Of a DNA stretch of 7,432 nt, positions 1 through 6,560 are shown one piece after another. This DNA comes from Desulfobacteraceae bacterium. GTDB lineage: Bacteria; Desulfobacterota; Desulfobacteria; Desulfobacterales; Desulfosalsimonadaceae. The position numbers and the translations under genes were made by a program. Location: contig SLPT01000282.1 in NCBI GenBank assembly GCA_007131845.1, forward strand, positions 1 through 7,432, given 5' to 3'. The notes beneath the pieces are model-generated. The model was not told where the DNA came from. It made no database searches and saw nothing but the letters and a program-made list of their open reading frames with translations. Positions within the stretch are counted from its first letter, which is position 1, and each line of letters opens with the position of its first letter.

Positions 1-113
1 AATTCCTCGGGGCTCAGGTCGGTTTTCACATCGACCTCGATCTCGGGGTCTGCCTCGAATATCCGGATTCCCTCGTCACCGAGCTTGTCGCTGACCAGTA
101 CCTTGTACGTCAT
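1..113 (-). CDS. serA: D-3-phosphoglycerate dehydrogenase N-terminus (partial; runs off window)
   Basis: The ATG at 113 opens a frame that stays open to the window edge, giving 37 residues. It reads MTYKVLVSDKLGDEGIRIFE and continues with ADPEIEVDVKTDLSPEE. The pattern KVLVSD-L-EGI-IFE followed by V-VDVKT-LSPEEL is typical of the first strand and helix of long-form phosphoglycerate dehydrogenase. That enzyme oxidises 3-phosphoglycerate with NAD to 3-phosphohydroxypyruvate, the first step of serine synthesis. Another 2-hydroxyacid dehydrogenase cannot be excluded, because the NAD-binding and catalytic regions lie outside the window. It follows the methyltransferase by 106 bases in the same direction and has its own strong ribosome binding site. 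It may be co-transcribed, which would link folate-bound C1 units to serine and glycine. Confidence 0.75.
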   Translation of the reverse strand, partial: MTYKVLVSDKLGDEGIRIFEADPEIEVDVKTDLSPEE

Positions 114-121
114 TGTTTAAC

Positions 122-127
122 CCTCCT
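122..127 (-). promoter_or_regulatory. Ribosome binding site of the serA-like gene
   Basis: On the minus strand AGGAGG lies 8 bases before the ATG at 113, a near-ideal Shine-Dalgarno. It supports the ATG as the true start of the short partial gene at the window edge. Confidence 0.8.
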
Positions 128-132
128 GTTTT

Positions 133-159
133 GGCGTTCCTGCCGGCGGCAGGAACGCC
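133..159. other. Perfect 12-bp hairpin between the methyltransferase and serA
   Basis: GGCGTTCCTGCC and its exact reverse complement GGCAGGAACGCC flank a 3-base centre. The stem ends 5 bases before the AGGAGG of the next gene. On the minus strand it is followed by AAAACAGG rather than a T-run, so it is not a standard intrinsic terminator in the reading direction. It may stabilise the 3' end of the upstream message, act as a processing site, or modulate translation of serA. Confidence 0.6.
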
Positions 160-219
160 CGTTTAAAACACTTATTCTGAAATATTTTGCTTGTGCCAAC
201 CAATCCGTCCTGTGCCGCT

Positions 220-1020
220 TTATTCGAGCGCCAGCTTTCCGTCACGGTATGCCATGAGATAGTTGGAGCAGTATTCATCCCGGCCGGCAAGGGTTTCCGC
301 AGCCCGGACATTGGCCATCATCCGCCGGTCAAGGGGATTGATGATCGCCCCGTCGAGCCCTTTGCAGATGGCCATGACCATGAAGGTCTGGTTGAGCAGC
401 TTCCGCTCGGGAAGACCGTAGGAAATATTGGACAAACCGCAGATCGTGTGCACCCCGGGGAATTCGGTCATGATCGCTTCGATTGCGTTCATGAATTCCA
501 TTCCGTAGGAGTCGTTCGTGGAAATGGGCTGAACCAGGGGATCCACGTAGATGTTTTCCAGGGGTACATTGTTTTTAACGAGGTTGTTGATCAGATCCGA
601 TGCGATGGAAACCCGGTCGTCCTTGCTCTCGGGCATCCCCGAATCGCTCATGCAAAGAGCAATGACCTTGCAATCCGTTCCGGAAACGACGGGAAGCAGG
701 GCGTCATAGCGCTCCTTTTCCATGGAAATGGAATTGATCATGGGCACTCCCTTATGCAGGGGCAATACCGCCTCGATCACCTTCGGATCCGGGCTGTCGA
801 TGCAGCAGGGTGCATCCACCACCGCCTGGACCGATTCAACGAGCCACTTCATGTATCCTTCTTCTTTGCCCACGAACGTACCGGCATTGATATCGATATA
901 GTCCGCGCCGTTTTCATGCTGATCCTTTGCGATTGCCTGGATCTGCCCGATGTTTTCGGCTTCGATCGCCTCTTTTATCGCTTTCCTGCTTGAATTGATC
1001 AGTTCACCGACAACTAGCAT
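220..1020 (-). CDS. Methyltetrahydrofolate:corrinoid methyltransferase (MtgA/AcsE type, pterin-binding TIM barrel)
   Basis: At 266 residues from the chosen ATG (268 from the upstream one at 1026), this is the size of AcsE and MtgA. The dihydropteroate-synthase-like barrel is visible throughout: LVVGELINSSRK at the N-terminus, GADYIDINAGT (about 38-48), CIDSPD (about 73-78), MINSIS (about 94-99), YVDPLVQPIST (about 158-168), GLSNISYGLPERKLLNQTF (about 195-213), and LDGAIINPLD near 222-231. D75, N96, D160 and N198 fall at positions equivalent to the pterin-binding and catalytic residues I recall for AcsE. The enzyme passes a methyl group between methyltetrahydrofolate and a corrinoid protein in the cytoplasm. 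Beside an MttB-like gene the likely direction is corrinoid to tetrahydrofolate, as in glycine betaine demethylation. Like AcsE and MtgA it lacks a corrinoid-binding domain, so it needs a separate partner. The repeat element sits between it and the DUF1638 gene. Confidence 0.93.
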   Translation of the reverse strand: MLVVGELINSSRKAIKEAIEAENIGQIQAIAKDQHENGADYIDINAGTFVGKEEGYMKWLVESVQAVVDAPCCIDSPDPKVIEAVLPLHKGVPMINSISMEKERYDALLPVVSGTDCKVIALCMSDSGMPESKDDRVSIASDLINNLVKNNVPLENIYVDPLVQPISTNDSYGMEFMNAIEAIMTEFPGVHTICGLSNISYGLPERKLLNQTFMVMAICKGLDGAIINPLDRRMMANVRAAETLAGRDEYCSNYLMAYRDGKLALE

Positions 1021-1028
1021 AATCATCT

Positions 1029-1033
1029 CTCCT
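1029..1033 (-). promoter_or_regulatory. Ribosome binding site that decides the methyltransferase start
   Basis: On the minus strand AAAGGAGAG is followed by ATG ATT ATG. The AGGAG ends 2 bases before the first ATG (1026), too close for normal initiation, and 8 bases before the second (1020), an ideal distance. The second ATG also puts the protein start at MLVVGELI, where this family usually begins. Confidence 0.75.
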
Positions 1034-1062
1034 TTATTTTTAGTATTTAATTTTGATGCCCC

Positions 1063-1113
1063 CGTAAAAAGTCTCGATCTGACGGCTTCGTAAAAAGTTC
1101 AAGATCAAGGCTT
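1063..1113. repeat. Two imperfect tandem units (~25-26 bp) at the element's left end
   Basis: Two units follow each other, 1063-1088 and 1089-1113. Each begins CGTAAAAAGT, has a GATC in the middle and ends in GGCTT. The first unit extends leftward to TGATGC at 1054, giving the 35-bp match to 4364-4398. The right end of the inverted-repeat element has no matching extra unit, so the element is asymmetrical or two elements abut. Confidence 0.65.
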
Positions 1114-1205
1114 GCGCGATTCCGAAGAATGCAGCGTACTTGGCGTACGTGAAATTCTGAGGAATCGTGCGTAACGCAGATATTGGACTTTTTACGAAGC
1201 CGTCA
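1080..1205. mobile_element. 126-bp MITE-like near-palindromic element with 19-bp perfect terminal inverted repeats
   Basis: TGACGGCTTCGTAAAAAGT at 1080-1098 is repeated in perfect inverted form at 1187-1205. Between them the two halves continue to pair imperfectly, with shared GATTCC, AGAAT and CGTAC blocks, so the whole unit can fold as one long hairpin. It encodes no protein. It fills most of the 182-base gap between the DUF1638 and methyltransferase genes, and its right end supplies the TGA stop of DUF1638. A related 35-bp copy lies at 4364-4398. The form fits a miniature inverted-repeat element mobilised in trans, or a REP-like hairpin family. No target-site duplication is obvious. The structure is seen directly; mobility is inference. 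Confidence 0.75.
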
Positions 1206-1949
1206 ACTCTGAAGAAACGGTTTCTGGGGTATTGTATCACCCGGCGCCACGCATACGAAGTCCTCCGGATCATAGGGGCCGAACAGAAGCTTGCGGAAAA
1301 ACCGGTCCGACCCCTCGACTTCCTCGTACTCCTTTTTGAGAAAATCGGCGTTGGCTTTTGCTCTTTCCCTCAAAAATTCTCTGTTTTTCATCTCCCTGCC
1401 GCTAATCAAAACGATGTGGGTATAATGCTTCAGCTCTTCCCGGAGCCCCCATTCGGCATCCTCTCTTCCCATCTTCGGGACATACTCGTTTTCAAGCGTC
1501 CCTAAAGGGTCTTTCTGTTCGGCCACCCACCCTGGAGTCAGGTAATAAGTGCCGGCACGCTCCGAAAACGCTTTGTGGTATGCCCGGCGGGAACCGAGGA
1601 TGAGTGCTACGCAGTCATGAACCCTGGGAACGCAGAGCATCTGACTTGCGGCCCGGATCCCCACCACCCCGTTGGAGCAAAGGCCATAACCCAAAACGAT
1701 ATGCGCGGCATATCCTGCCGTCTCCGCGATTTTCTCCTCGATAAGGGGCCGGATCCGCTCCGGGGAGCGGTGCAGGTTCTGGTCCAGGTAATGAACCTCG
1801 ATCGATCCGTCATCAGGAAGCAGACGGTCGATTTCGTTTTTCATGACCCGGCATGCAATTACCACCCGGGGGCGTCCCGGAGACGGTTCTATAGACGCTC
1901 CAGGAGACGGATTATTCTGATCAGCGTTATTTTGAGGCGTGTTCGACAT
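1203..1949 (-). CDS. DUF1638 domain protein of methyltransferase loci
   Basis: The protein has 248 residues. The first 26 or so (rich in N, S and P) are low complexity and lie over the 3' end of the activator gene. The DUF1638 core then runs from RPRVVIACRV (27-36) through HYLDQNLHRSPERI (53-66), HIVLGYGLCSNGVVGI (83-98), VPRVHDCVALILGSRRAY (107-124) and GTYYLTPGWVA (133-143). Conserved C33, C91, H111 and C113 could form a metal or cofactor site; this is inference from conservation. The family has no established biochemical role that I can state with confidence, but is repeatedly found next to methylamine and corrinoid methyltransferase genes. A TGGAG ribosome binding site lies 10 bases before the ATG, inside the activator gene. 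A later GTG at residue 29 is the alternative start. The TGA stop is supplied by the terminal repeat of the inserted element that follows, so the natural C-terminus may have been changed. Confidence 0.9.
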   Translation of the reverse strand: MSNTPQNNADQNNPSPGASIEPSPGRPRVVIACRVMKNEIDRLLPDDGSIEVHYLDQNLHRSPERIRPLIEEKIAETAGYAAHIVLGYGLCSNGVVGIRAASQMLCVPRVHDCVALILGSRRAYHKAFSERAGTYYLTPGWVAEQKDPLGTLENEYVPKMGREDAEWGLREELKHYTHIVLISGREMKNREFLRERAKANADFLKKEYEEVEGSDRFFRKLLFGPYDPEDFVCVAPGDTIPQKPFLQS

Positions 1950-3693
1950 CTACGGAAAACTCCATTTCTTCCACATATTTTTCCATGAAATCCGGGCGGG
2001 TCTCGATGCTCACGTGTTCCACCCGCTTCATTTTCTGCTCCAGAAACCGCCGGTATTGAATATTTTTCAGCATCCGCACGCATCCGATCCGGCTCGTATT
2101 CCCGGCAAATGTGACCTTGCCGGCCGTATTGGGCGGAATAAGCCCGATAGCCTCCAGGTTAACCGGTCGAAGAGAATATCCGAAACCGCCTGCCAATACG
2201 ATATTTTCAAGCATTTCCGGCCTGATTCCCGCCTCTTCGATCAGGATGTCGATGGCCGCCCGTATGGCGCTTTTGGCAAGCTGCACCTGCCGAACATCCT
2301 CCTGGGTATACCAGACGCCGTCACTGACCCGGAACGCGGGAGTTGTGTCTTTTTCCTCGATGCATGCCGCGATTTTTGGCGGCAGATCCTCCGTTTCTCC
2401 TGGTCGCTTCATGCGGCCGGAGGCGTCGATGACCCCGGAACGAATCAGTGCGGCCGTCAAATCAATCAGGCCGCTCCCGCAGATCCCTGCTGCGGGGGCA
2501 TCGCCGATGGTCCGGATTTCAATTGCCTCCCCGTCGGTCCATGCCGCCTCCACGGCACCGATGCGGGCGCGCATGCCGCTGGAAATGCCCATCCCCTCAA
2601 AGGCGGGTCCCGCGGCCGTGGACGACATCAAAAGCCGGTCGTTTGCGCTGATCCCGATTTCACCGTTGGTTCCGACATCGATGAACAAGGTGTCCACCTC
2701 GTCGCTGAAAAAATCCGGGCAGACCAGAAGGCCTGCGCTGATGTCGGCCCCGATATAGGCATGAAGCACGGGGGGTACGTATATGCGGGCCCCCGGATGC
2801 ACGGCCAGACCGAAACGGGATACCGGAAAAGCCTTCCCGCTTTCAATCCCCACGGTAAAGGGGACTTCTCCCAGGGGCGCCGGGTCGATGCCTGCAGCGA
2901 TCTGGAGCATCGCCGTATTGCCGCCGATAACGACATCGAGGATCTCCGCCGGAACACTATCCGAATCTTCGCAGACCTCTTCGATCAGGTGGTTGATCGC
3001 CTCCCGGACAAGCGAGGAAAGCTCCCCGAGTCCTTCCGGTGTCGATGCGTACTGGATGCGGCGCACCACGTCATGTCCGTATCGGATCTGCGGATTCAGG
3101 GACGATGTGGTGGAAAGCTCCTTGCCCGTTTTCAGGGAAACCAGCGTGGCCACAAGGGTGGTTGTTCCAAGATCGACGGCAAGTCCCTTGGGTGCGGTCC
3201 CTTTTCGAAAATGCGGCAGTTCCTCTGTTGTACCGTCCTCGTAACGGCAGAAATAGCTCCGGACCCCTCCCAGAATCCGCACCGCCGGCGCTATGCGGTT
3301 TTCCTGCTCCAATACCCGCAAGTGCCGTTTTTCACCCCCCACGCCTTCCTCTCCGGAGTCAATGGCACCGAAGGCGGAATCCCGGTCTCCTTCCAGAATC
3401 TGGTGTTCCTCGTCCGTGTATCCGGACAAAAGCCGGATGGTCATATCCGTTTTGGGCGTAAGCTGGCATGCCAGGCGGATGCCTTCCGCATGCTGCTCTT
3501 CGGAGATATCCTTGTGGGGCGTGGGGCGTACAATAAGTGGATGTTCCACGCATACCAGGCATTTGCCGCATATTCCATCCCCGTTGCAGGGAGTATCCAT
3601 ATCCACACCGGCGCGGCGAAGCACATCGGCCAGATTTTCCCCCCTGCGGCTATGAAGCGTTTCTCCCAGTGGGTAGATCTTTATCCTTGGCAT
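1927..3693 (-). CDS. RACo-type reductive activator of corrinoid proteins (2Fe-2S ferredoxin plus ASKHA ATPase)
   Basis: At 588 residues, the protein has an N-terminal plant-type 2Fe-2S domain (about 1-90) with ligands C36, C42, C45 and C76 in the expected CX5CX2C-Xn-C spacing. A linker of about 45 residues follows, then the large DUF4445/ASKHA ATPase part. Motifs in order: AVDLGTTT (172-179), NPQIRYGHDVVRRIQYA (200-216), GGNTAM (257-262), FIDVGTNGEI (337-346), AGPAFEGMGI (361-370), GICGSGLIDL (403-412) and LAGGFG (500-505). RACo-type proteins use ATP and an iron-sulfur cluster to reduce inactive Co(II) corrinoid to Co(I), restarting methyl transfer. This is the bacterial type, not archaeal RamA, which carries 4Fe-4S clusters. 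No strong Shine-Dalgarno precedes the ATG. The 3' end overlaps the DUF1638 gene by 23 bp, suggesting coupled translation. Some RACo-like proteins are annotated only as ASKHA domain or ferredoxin proteins. Confidence 0.93.
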   Translation of the reverse strand: MPRIKIYPLGETLHSRRGENLADVLRRAGVDMDTPCNGDGICGKCLVCVEHPLIVRPTPHKDISEEQHAEGIRLACQLTPKTDMTIRLLSGYTDEEHQILEGDRDSAFGAIDSGEEGVGGEKRHLRVLEQENRIAPAVRILGGVRSYFCRYEDGTTEELPHFRKGTAPKGLAVDLGTTTLVATLVSLKTGKELSTTSSLNPQIRYGHDVVRRIQYASTPEGLGELSSLVREAINHLIEEVCEDSDSVPAEILDVVIGGNTAMLQIAAGIDPAPLGEVPFTVGIESGKAFPVSRFGLAVHPGARIYVPPVLHAYIGADISAGLLVCPDFFSDEVDTLFIDVGTNGEIGISANDRLLMSSTAAGPAFEGMGISSGMRARIGAVEAAWTDGEAIEIRTIGDAPAAGICGSGLIDLTAALIRSGVIDASGRMKRPGETEDLPPKIAACIEEKDTTPAFRVSDGVWYTQEDVRQVQLAKSAIRAAIDILIEEAGIRPEMLENIVLAGGFGYSLRPVNLEAIGLIPPNTAGKVTFAGNTSRIGCVRMLKNIQYRRFLEQKMKRVEHVSIETRPDFMEKYVEEMEFSVDVEHASK

Positions 3694-3763
3694 TGTATCA
3701 ATTCCATATGCTTTCCGGTTTTCCCGGGCTCAAAGCGACCATGGTATCCAAAGGCCCCAGCCG

Positions 3764-4300
3764 TCAAATCCTTGTGAGGGATATGGTTTCCCGGTTGTCT
3801 TCGGCCAGCAGCTTGATGTCTTTTCGCAGGGTCTCGCCATCCAGGGTTTCGGGCACAACCACAGCCGTGCGCATGGAAAAAACGGGCGTTCCATCCTTTG
3901 CCTCGGCAACCTTCGTCTCCAGTTCCACGATATTGATACCCAACGACGCCAGCATCTGGGTGGTTCGATAGACGATTCCCATGCGGTCCGCGCCCTTCAC
4001 CCGGATCTCGTAATTGGGCACAGCCGCTTCCTGTCCGGCCCCATGCCCTTTAAAATCGACCGGAAACAGGTTGATTTCCAGATCCTTATCCCCTTTGAGC
4101 TGCCGGCATGCCCGGTTCAACGCATCGGCCACCTTGTCATCCGGAGCCGTTGCGAGAATCATGAGCGCAAAATGGCTGCCAAGCAGCGTCATGCTGGAAT
4201 CCTCGAAGTTGGCCCCTGATTCATAAATGGCCCTGGACACCCTGGCCACGATCCCTGCCCTGTTCAGTCCGACAGCCGATATGATAAACTCCTGTTTCAT
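3764..4300 (-). CDS. Two-ACT-domain protein (GcvR-like putative amino-acid-sensing regulator)
   Basis: The 178-residue protein consists essentially of two tandem ACT domains. The first covers about residues 4-75 (ISAVGLNRAGIVARVSRAIY) and the second about 95-175 (VKGADRMGIVYRTTQMLASL, then GINIVELETKV). Both show the glycine-rich turn between the first strand and helix that ACT domains use for amino-acid binding. There is no DNA-binding or catalytic domain. The closest named relatives are glycine cleavage system repressor (GcvR)-like proteins, which act through a partner. A modest AGGA ribosome binding site lies 10 bases before the ATG. The gene follows the HyuA-like gene after 158 bases and precedes the corrinoid activator by 70. 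A role sensing glycine, serine or a methylated glycine and tuning C1 flow fits the context, but is inference. The family assignment is firm. Confidence 0.88.
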   Translation of the reverse strand: MKQEFIISAVGLNRAGIVARVSRAIYESGANFEDSSMTLLGSHFALMILATAPDDKVADALNRACRQLKGDKDLEINLFPVDFKGHGAGQEAAVPNYEIRVKGADRMGIVYRTTQMLASLGINIVELETKVAEAKDGTPVFSMRTAVVVPETLDGETLRKDIKLLAEDNRETISLTRI

Positions 4301-4363
4301 CGATGCTGTTTCCTTTTCCGTCGTGTTGTCCTGTTCTTTTCACATAAACGAGTGCCTGAACGA

Positions 4364-4398
4364 AAGCCGTCAGATCGCGACTTTTTACGAGTGCATCA
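4364..4398 (-). repeat. 35-bp copy of the dispersed repeat also found at 1054-1088 (inverted relative to it)
   Basis: The minus-strand reading starts TGATGCACTCGTAAAAAGTC and ends in TGACGGCTT. It matches the plus strand at 1054-1088 in 32 of 35 positions. It sits in the 158-base gap between the HyuA-like and ACT genes. Similarity stops at about 4361, so this is a partial or solo end of the element. An 8-bp direct repeat ACGAGTGC (4348-4355 and 4387-4394) brackets or overlaps it, which may be a chance match. No promoter or terminator is evident in the rest of the gap. Confidence 0.8.
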
Positions 4399-4458
4399 GT
4401 CCTTGACCTTGAGGAAAAATCCTGGATTTCGTTCGGCCCCTAAAATATACGTTTCGCT

Positions 4459-6528
4459 TCAGCCTTCGGAGCCGGCCTGCGGTCCTGAAATATCCGGATT
4501 GCCGGCGGCACGTGCCCGGATTCTCTCCATGGCGCCCTCGGTCCGGACCGTCATACTCACCACGGGGGTGACGGCACCGGCGTTTTCCGCCGCCTGCCGG
4601 GCATCCTCAGTGACGGTCCGCCGGGCATGGGCCAGCGCCTCGTCGTATTCCGCAAATTTCATCCGCTTCTCGTCGATCTGTACCACGTAGGAAAGACTGT
4701 CCCCGCGCTCACGGGTGTAGAGTATAGCTTCCTTTTCGACAACAACCGATCCGGCCACCGCCCCGGCCGCATTGGCCACGTGGGCATGCGACGGCAAAAT
4801 GAACGGAGCACGAAGCATTTCAGCCACTTTGCGGACGAAAATACCGGCCGGAGCGCCGATGCCGATCATTGGAAACCGGCTGGATATCTCGATTGACAGG
4901 TGCGGGTCCTTTCTTTGGATGGACTCCCTGAGCAGCCAGCGGCCCCATGCCCCGTCCACGGTCTCCGGAAGGCGATCCCCTTTTTTGCGCTCGGTCTGTC
5001 CGGCTAAAAAGACCACCGCTTCCTCCACCATCATCGAAACGATGTGATCCAAGACCTCGTCCACGAATGTCGCCTGGTTTTTTTCGTGGATCCGGCAGGT
5101 GCAAAGCACTGCCTGGCGGGCGGCATCTGCATCCCAGATGTCCATTTTGCCGTTGACGTGCAACAGGTCGCTTGGGGTAAGGGTCGCCTCTTCGATCAGC
5201 CCCATGCGAAAAAGATCATCCGCGTTCAACTGCACCATGTGATGCACATCCAGCTCTTTTATGAGCCCGGAAACCGATGCAGGACCCCGGTTAAGGGCGC
5301 TTACCACCCGTAGCGTCCTTAGATCGGTAATTCCAAAATCCTCTGGATTTACAGGCTTCGAAAATGTCCAGTAGCAGATATCTCCTGGAACCAGCAGACC
5401 TTTTTTGTTTTTGAGCCCCATGATCTCGTCGTGGACATGCTGATATTTCCAGGCAAGCCGTGACAGGGGTATGACCCGGTCCGGGCCGACCGAGATGTTT
5501 CCCCTCCCGCCGATGCTGATCCTGCTGTCGCACCCCACGCAGGCCGTCCGGATGCGCCCTGCCTTGATGGCGGTTTCGATCCCGCCCACCCGGGCACCCT
5601 CGTCGGATACTGCGACCTGGGAATCCCGGATAAAAGCCATATCCGTTGTAGTTCCCCCAACGTCGATCATCAGGGCGTTTTTTTCATCGGAGAAGAACAT
5701 GCCGCCGATGGCGCTGGCGGCAGGTCCCGATAGAACGGTTTCCACCGGTTTTTTGACCGCTTCCTTATATGGCATAAGCGATCCGTCCCCTTTGACGATC
5801 ATGAGCGGCGCCCGGATGTCGAGTTCTGAAAGGGCGGATCTTACCGCCTCGATAAACTCCTGCATCACCGCTACCAGGGAGGCGTTCAGGCATGCCGTGG
5901 CCGCGCGCACGATGGAGTCGAGCTGCGTGGAAAGCTGGTGTCCCAATACCACCGGCAGATCGCAGATCGTCGTGATCTCCCGGAACACAGCTTCCTCGTG
6001 GGACGGATCGAGCGGGCTGAAATAGCTTGATACAGCAAAGGCATCCACCTTGTCCCGGTTCTCATCCACCCATTTCCGGATACCTTCCAGATCCGGCGGA
6101 GATTTCTCAACGCCCTGCGAATCGTGCCCGCCGTCGAAAAATGCATGGCAGGCCGCGGAAAGCTTCTTTTCCAGCCCGAAGGACGCCACGAGCTCCCGGT
6201 CGTATCCAACCAGGATCAAACCGACATCGCGGGCTTTGTTTTCAGCGATGGAGTTGGTGGCCAGCGTCGAGGAAATACCGACCAGTTTCACCCCGGCCGG
6301 ATTTTTAATGCCAAGCCCCCGCAGCACATCGATGACGCCTGCCGAAAGATCCTCCCGGGTGGTAAGGGTCTTGCCGGAGGCCAGCACCTCCCGGGTACGG
6401 TAATCCATCAGAACCCCGTCTGTGTACGTGCCTCCCGTATCGATACCGACGACATAGTCGGTTTTTTCCTTCGGGCGGCGGCCGCTGTGTTTCGGCCCGT
6501 GCGGGACGAATCGTTTTTCAGTTTCCAT
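4459..6528 (-). CDS. Hydantoinase/oxoprolinase (HyuA-like) family ATPase, stand-alone
   Basis: The protein has 689 residues, the usual HyuA length. Hydantoinase/oxoprolinase N-terminal domain: VGIDTGGTYTDG at about 27-38 (phosphate-binding), GISSTLATNSI at about 84-94, and SYFSPLDPSHE at about 168-178. The main domain follows with HQLSTQLDSIVRAATACLNASL at about 197-218, SGPAASAIGG at 267-276, MIDVGGTTTD at 287-296, and glycine-rich GIGAPAG at 556-562. Family members use ATP to open cyclic amides or activate ketones in the cytoplasm, usually with a HyuB or extra subunit. No HyuB gene is adjacent. The segment after GGRGNISVGPDR lacks the SAGADPGPACYG-like stretch common in standard HyuA proteins, so the substrate may differ. 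Its ASKHA-type fold is distantly related to that of the corrinoid activator downstream. Its place in a methyl-transfer locus suggests feeding a methylated amide or amine in, or an ATPase role in corrinoid handling; both are inference. The family call is firm and the substrate is unknown. Confidence 0.9.
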   Translation of the reverse strand: METEKRFVPHGPKHSGRRPKEKTDYVVGIDTGGTYTDGVLMDYRTREVLASGKTLTTREDLSAGVIDVLRGLGIKNPAGVKLVGISSTLATNSIAENKARDVGLILVGYDRELVASFGLEKKLSAACHAFFDGGHDSQGVEKSPPDLEGIRKWVDENRDKVDAFAVSSYFSPLDPSHEEAVFREITTICDLPVVLGHQLSTQLDSIVRAATACLNASLVAVMQEFIEAVRSALSELDIRAPLMIVKGDGSLMPYKEAVKKPVETVLSGPAASAIGGMFFSDEKNALMIDVGGTTTDMAFIRDSQVAVSDEGARVGGIETAIKAGRIRTACVGCDSRISIGGRGNISVGPDRVIPLSRLAWKYQHVHDEIMGLKNKKGLLVPGDICYWTFSKPVNPEDFGITDLRTLRVVSALNRGPASVSGLIKELDVHHMVQLNADDLFRMGLIEEATLTPSDLLHVNGKMDIWDADAARQAVLCTCRIHEKNQATFVDEVLDHIVSMMVEEAVVFLAGQTERKKGDRLPETVDGAWGRWLLRESIQRKDPHLSIEISSRFPMIGIGAPAGIFVRKVAEMLRAPFILPSHAHVANAAGAVAGSVVVEKEAILYTRERGDSLSYVVQIDEKRMKFAEYDEALAHARRTVTEDARQAAENAGAVTPVVSMTVRTEGAMERIRARAAGNPDISGPQAGSEG

Positions 6529-6542
6529 GGGTAAAACGTTTG

Positions 6543-6549
6543 CCTCCTC
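6543..6549 (-). promoter_or_regulatory. Ribosome binding site of the HyuA-like gene, unusually far from the ATG
   Basis: Read on the minus strand this is GAGGAGG, a strong Shine-Dalgarno match, but it ends 14 bases before the ATG at 6528. No ATG, GTG or TTG occurs in frame between it and that ATG. The ATG is also the only Met before the conserved nucleotide-binding motif, so the start stands despite the long spacing. Confidence 0.6.
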
Positions 6550-6560
6550 TGCGGAGCCCG

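Noticed and set aside
187..993. A 268-codon plus-strand frame opposite the methyltransferase
   Set aside because: It has no recognisable domain, and the minus-strand frame has the full pterin-binding barrel with its active-site residues.
1054..1205. CRISPR array or tRNA gene in the repeat-bearing gap
   Set aside because: Only two imperfect adjacent units and one long inverted repeat are present. There are no regularly spaced direct repeats, no cloverleaf and no T-loop motif.
1040..1273. A 77-codon minus-strand frame across the repeat element
   Set aside because: It is created by the element's palindrome and the end of DUF1638 in another frame. It shows no family resemblance and no clear ribosome binding site.
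1939..3777. A 612-codon open frame on the plus strand opposite the corrinoid activator
   Set aside because: Its translation is Cys/His/Pro-rich with no family signature. It mirrors a gene with clear ferredoxin and ASKHA motifs and is an effect of GC-rich codon use.
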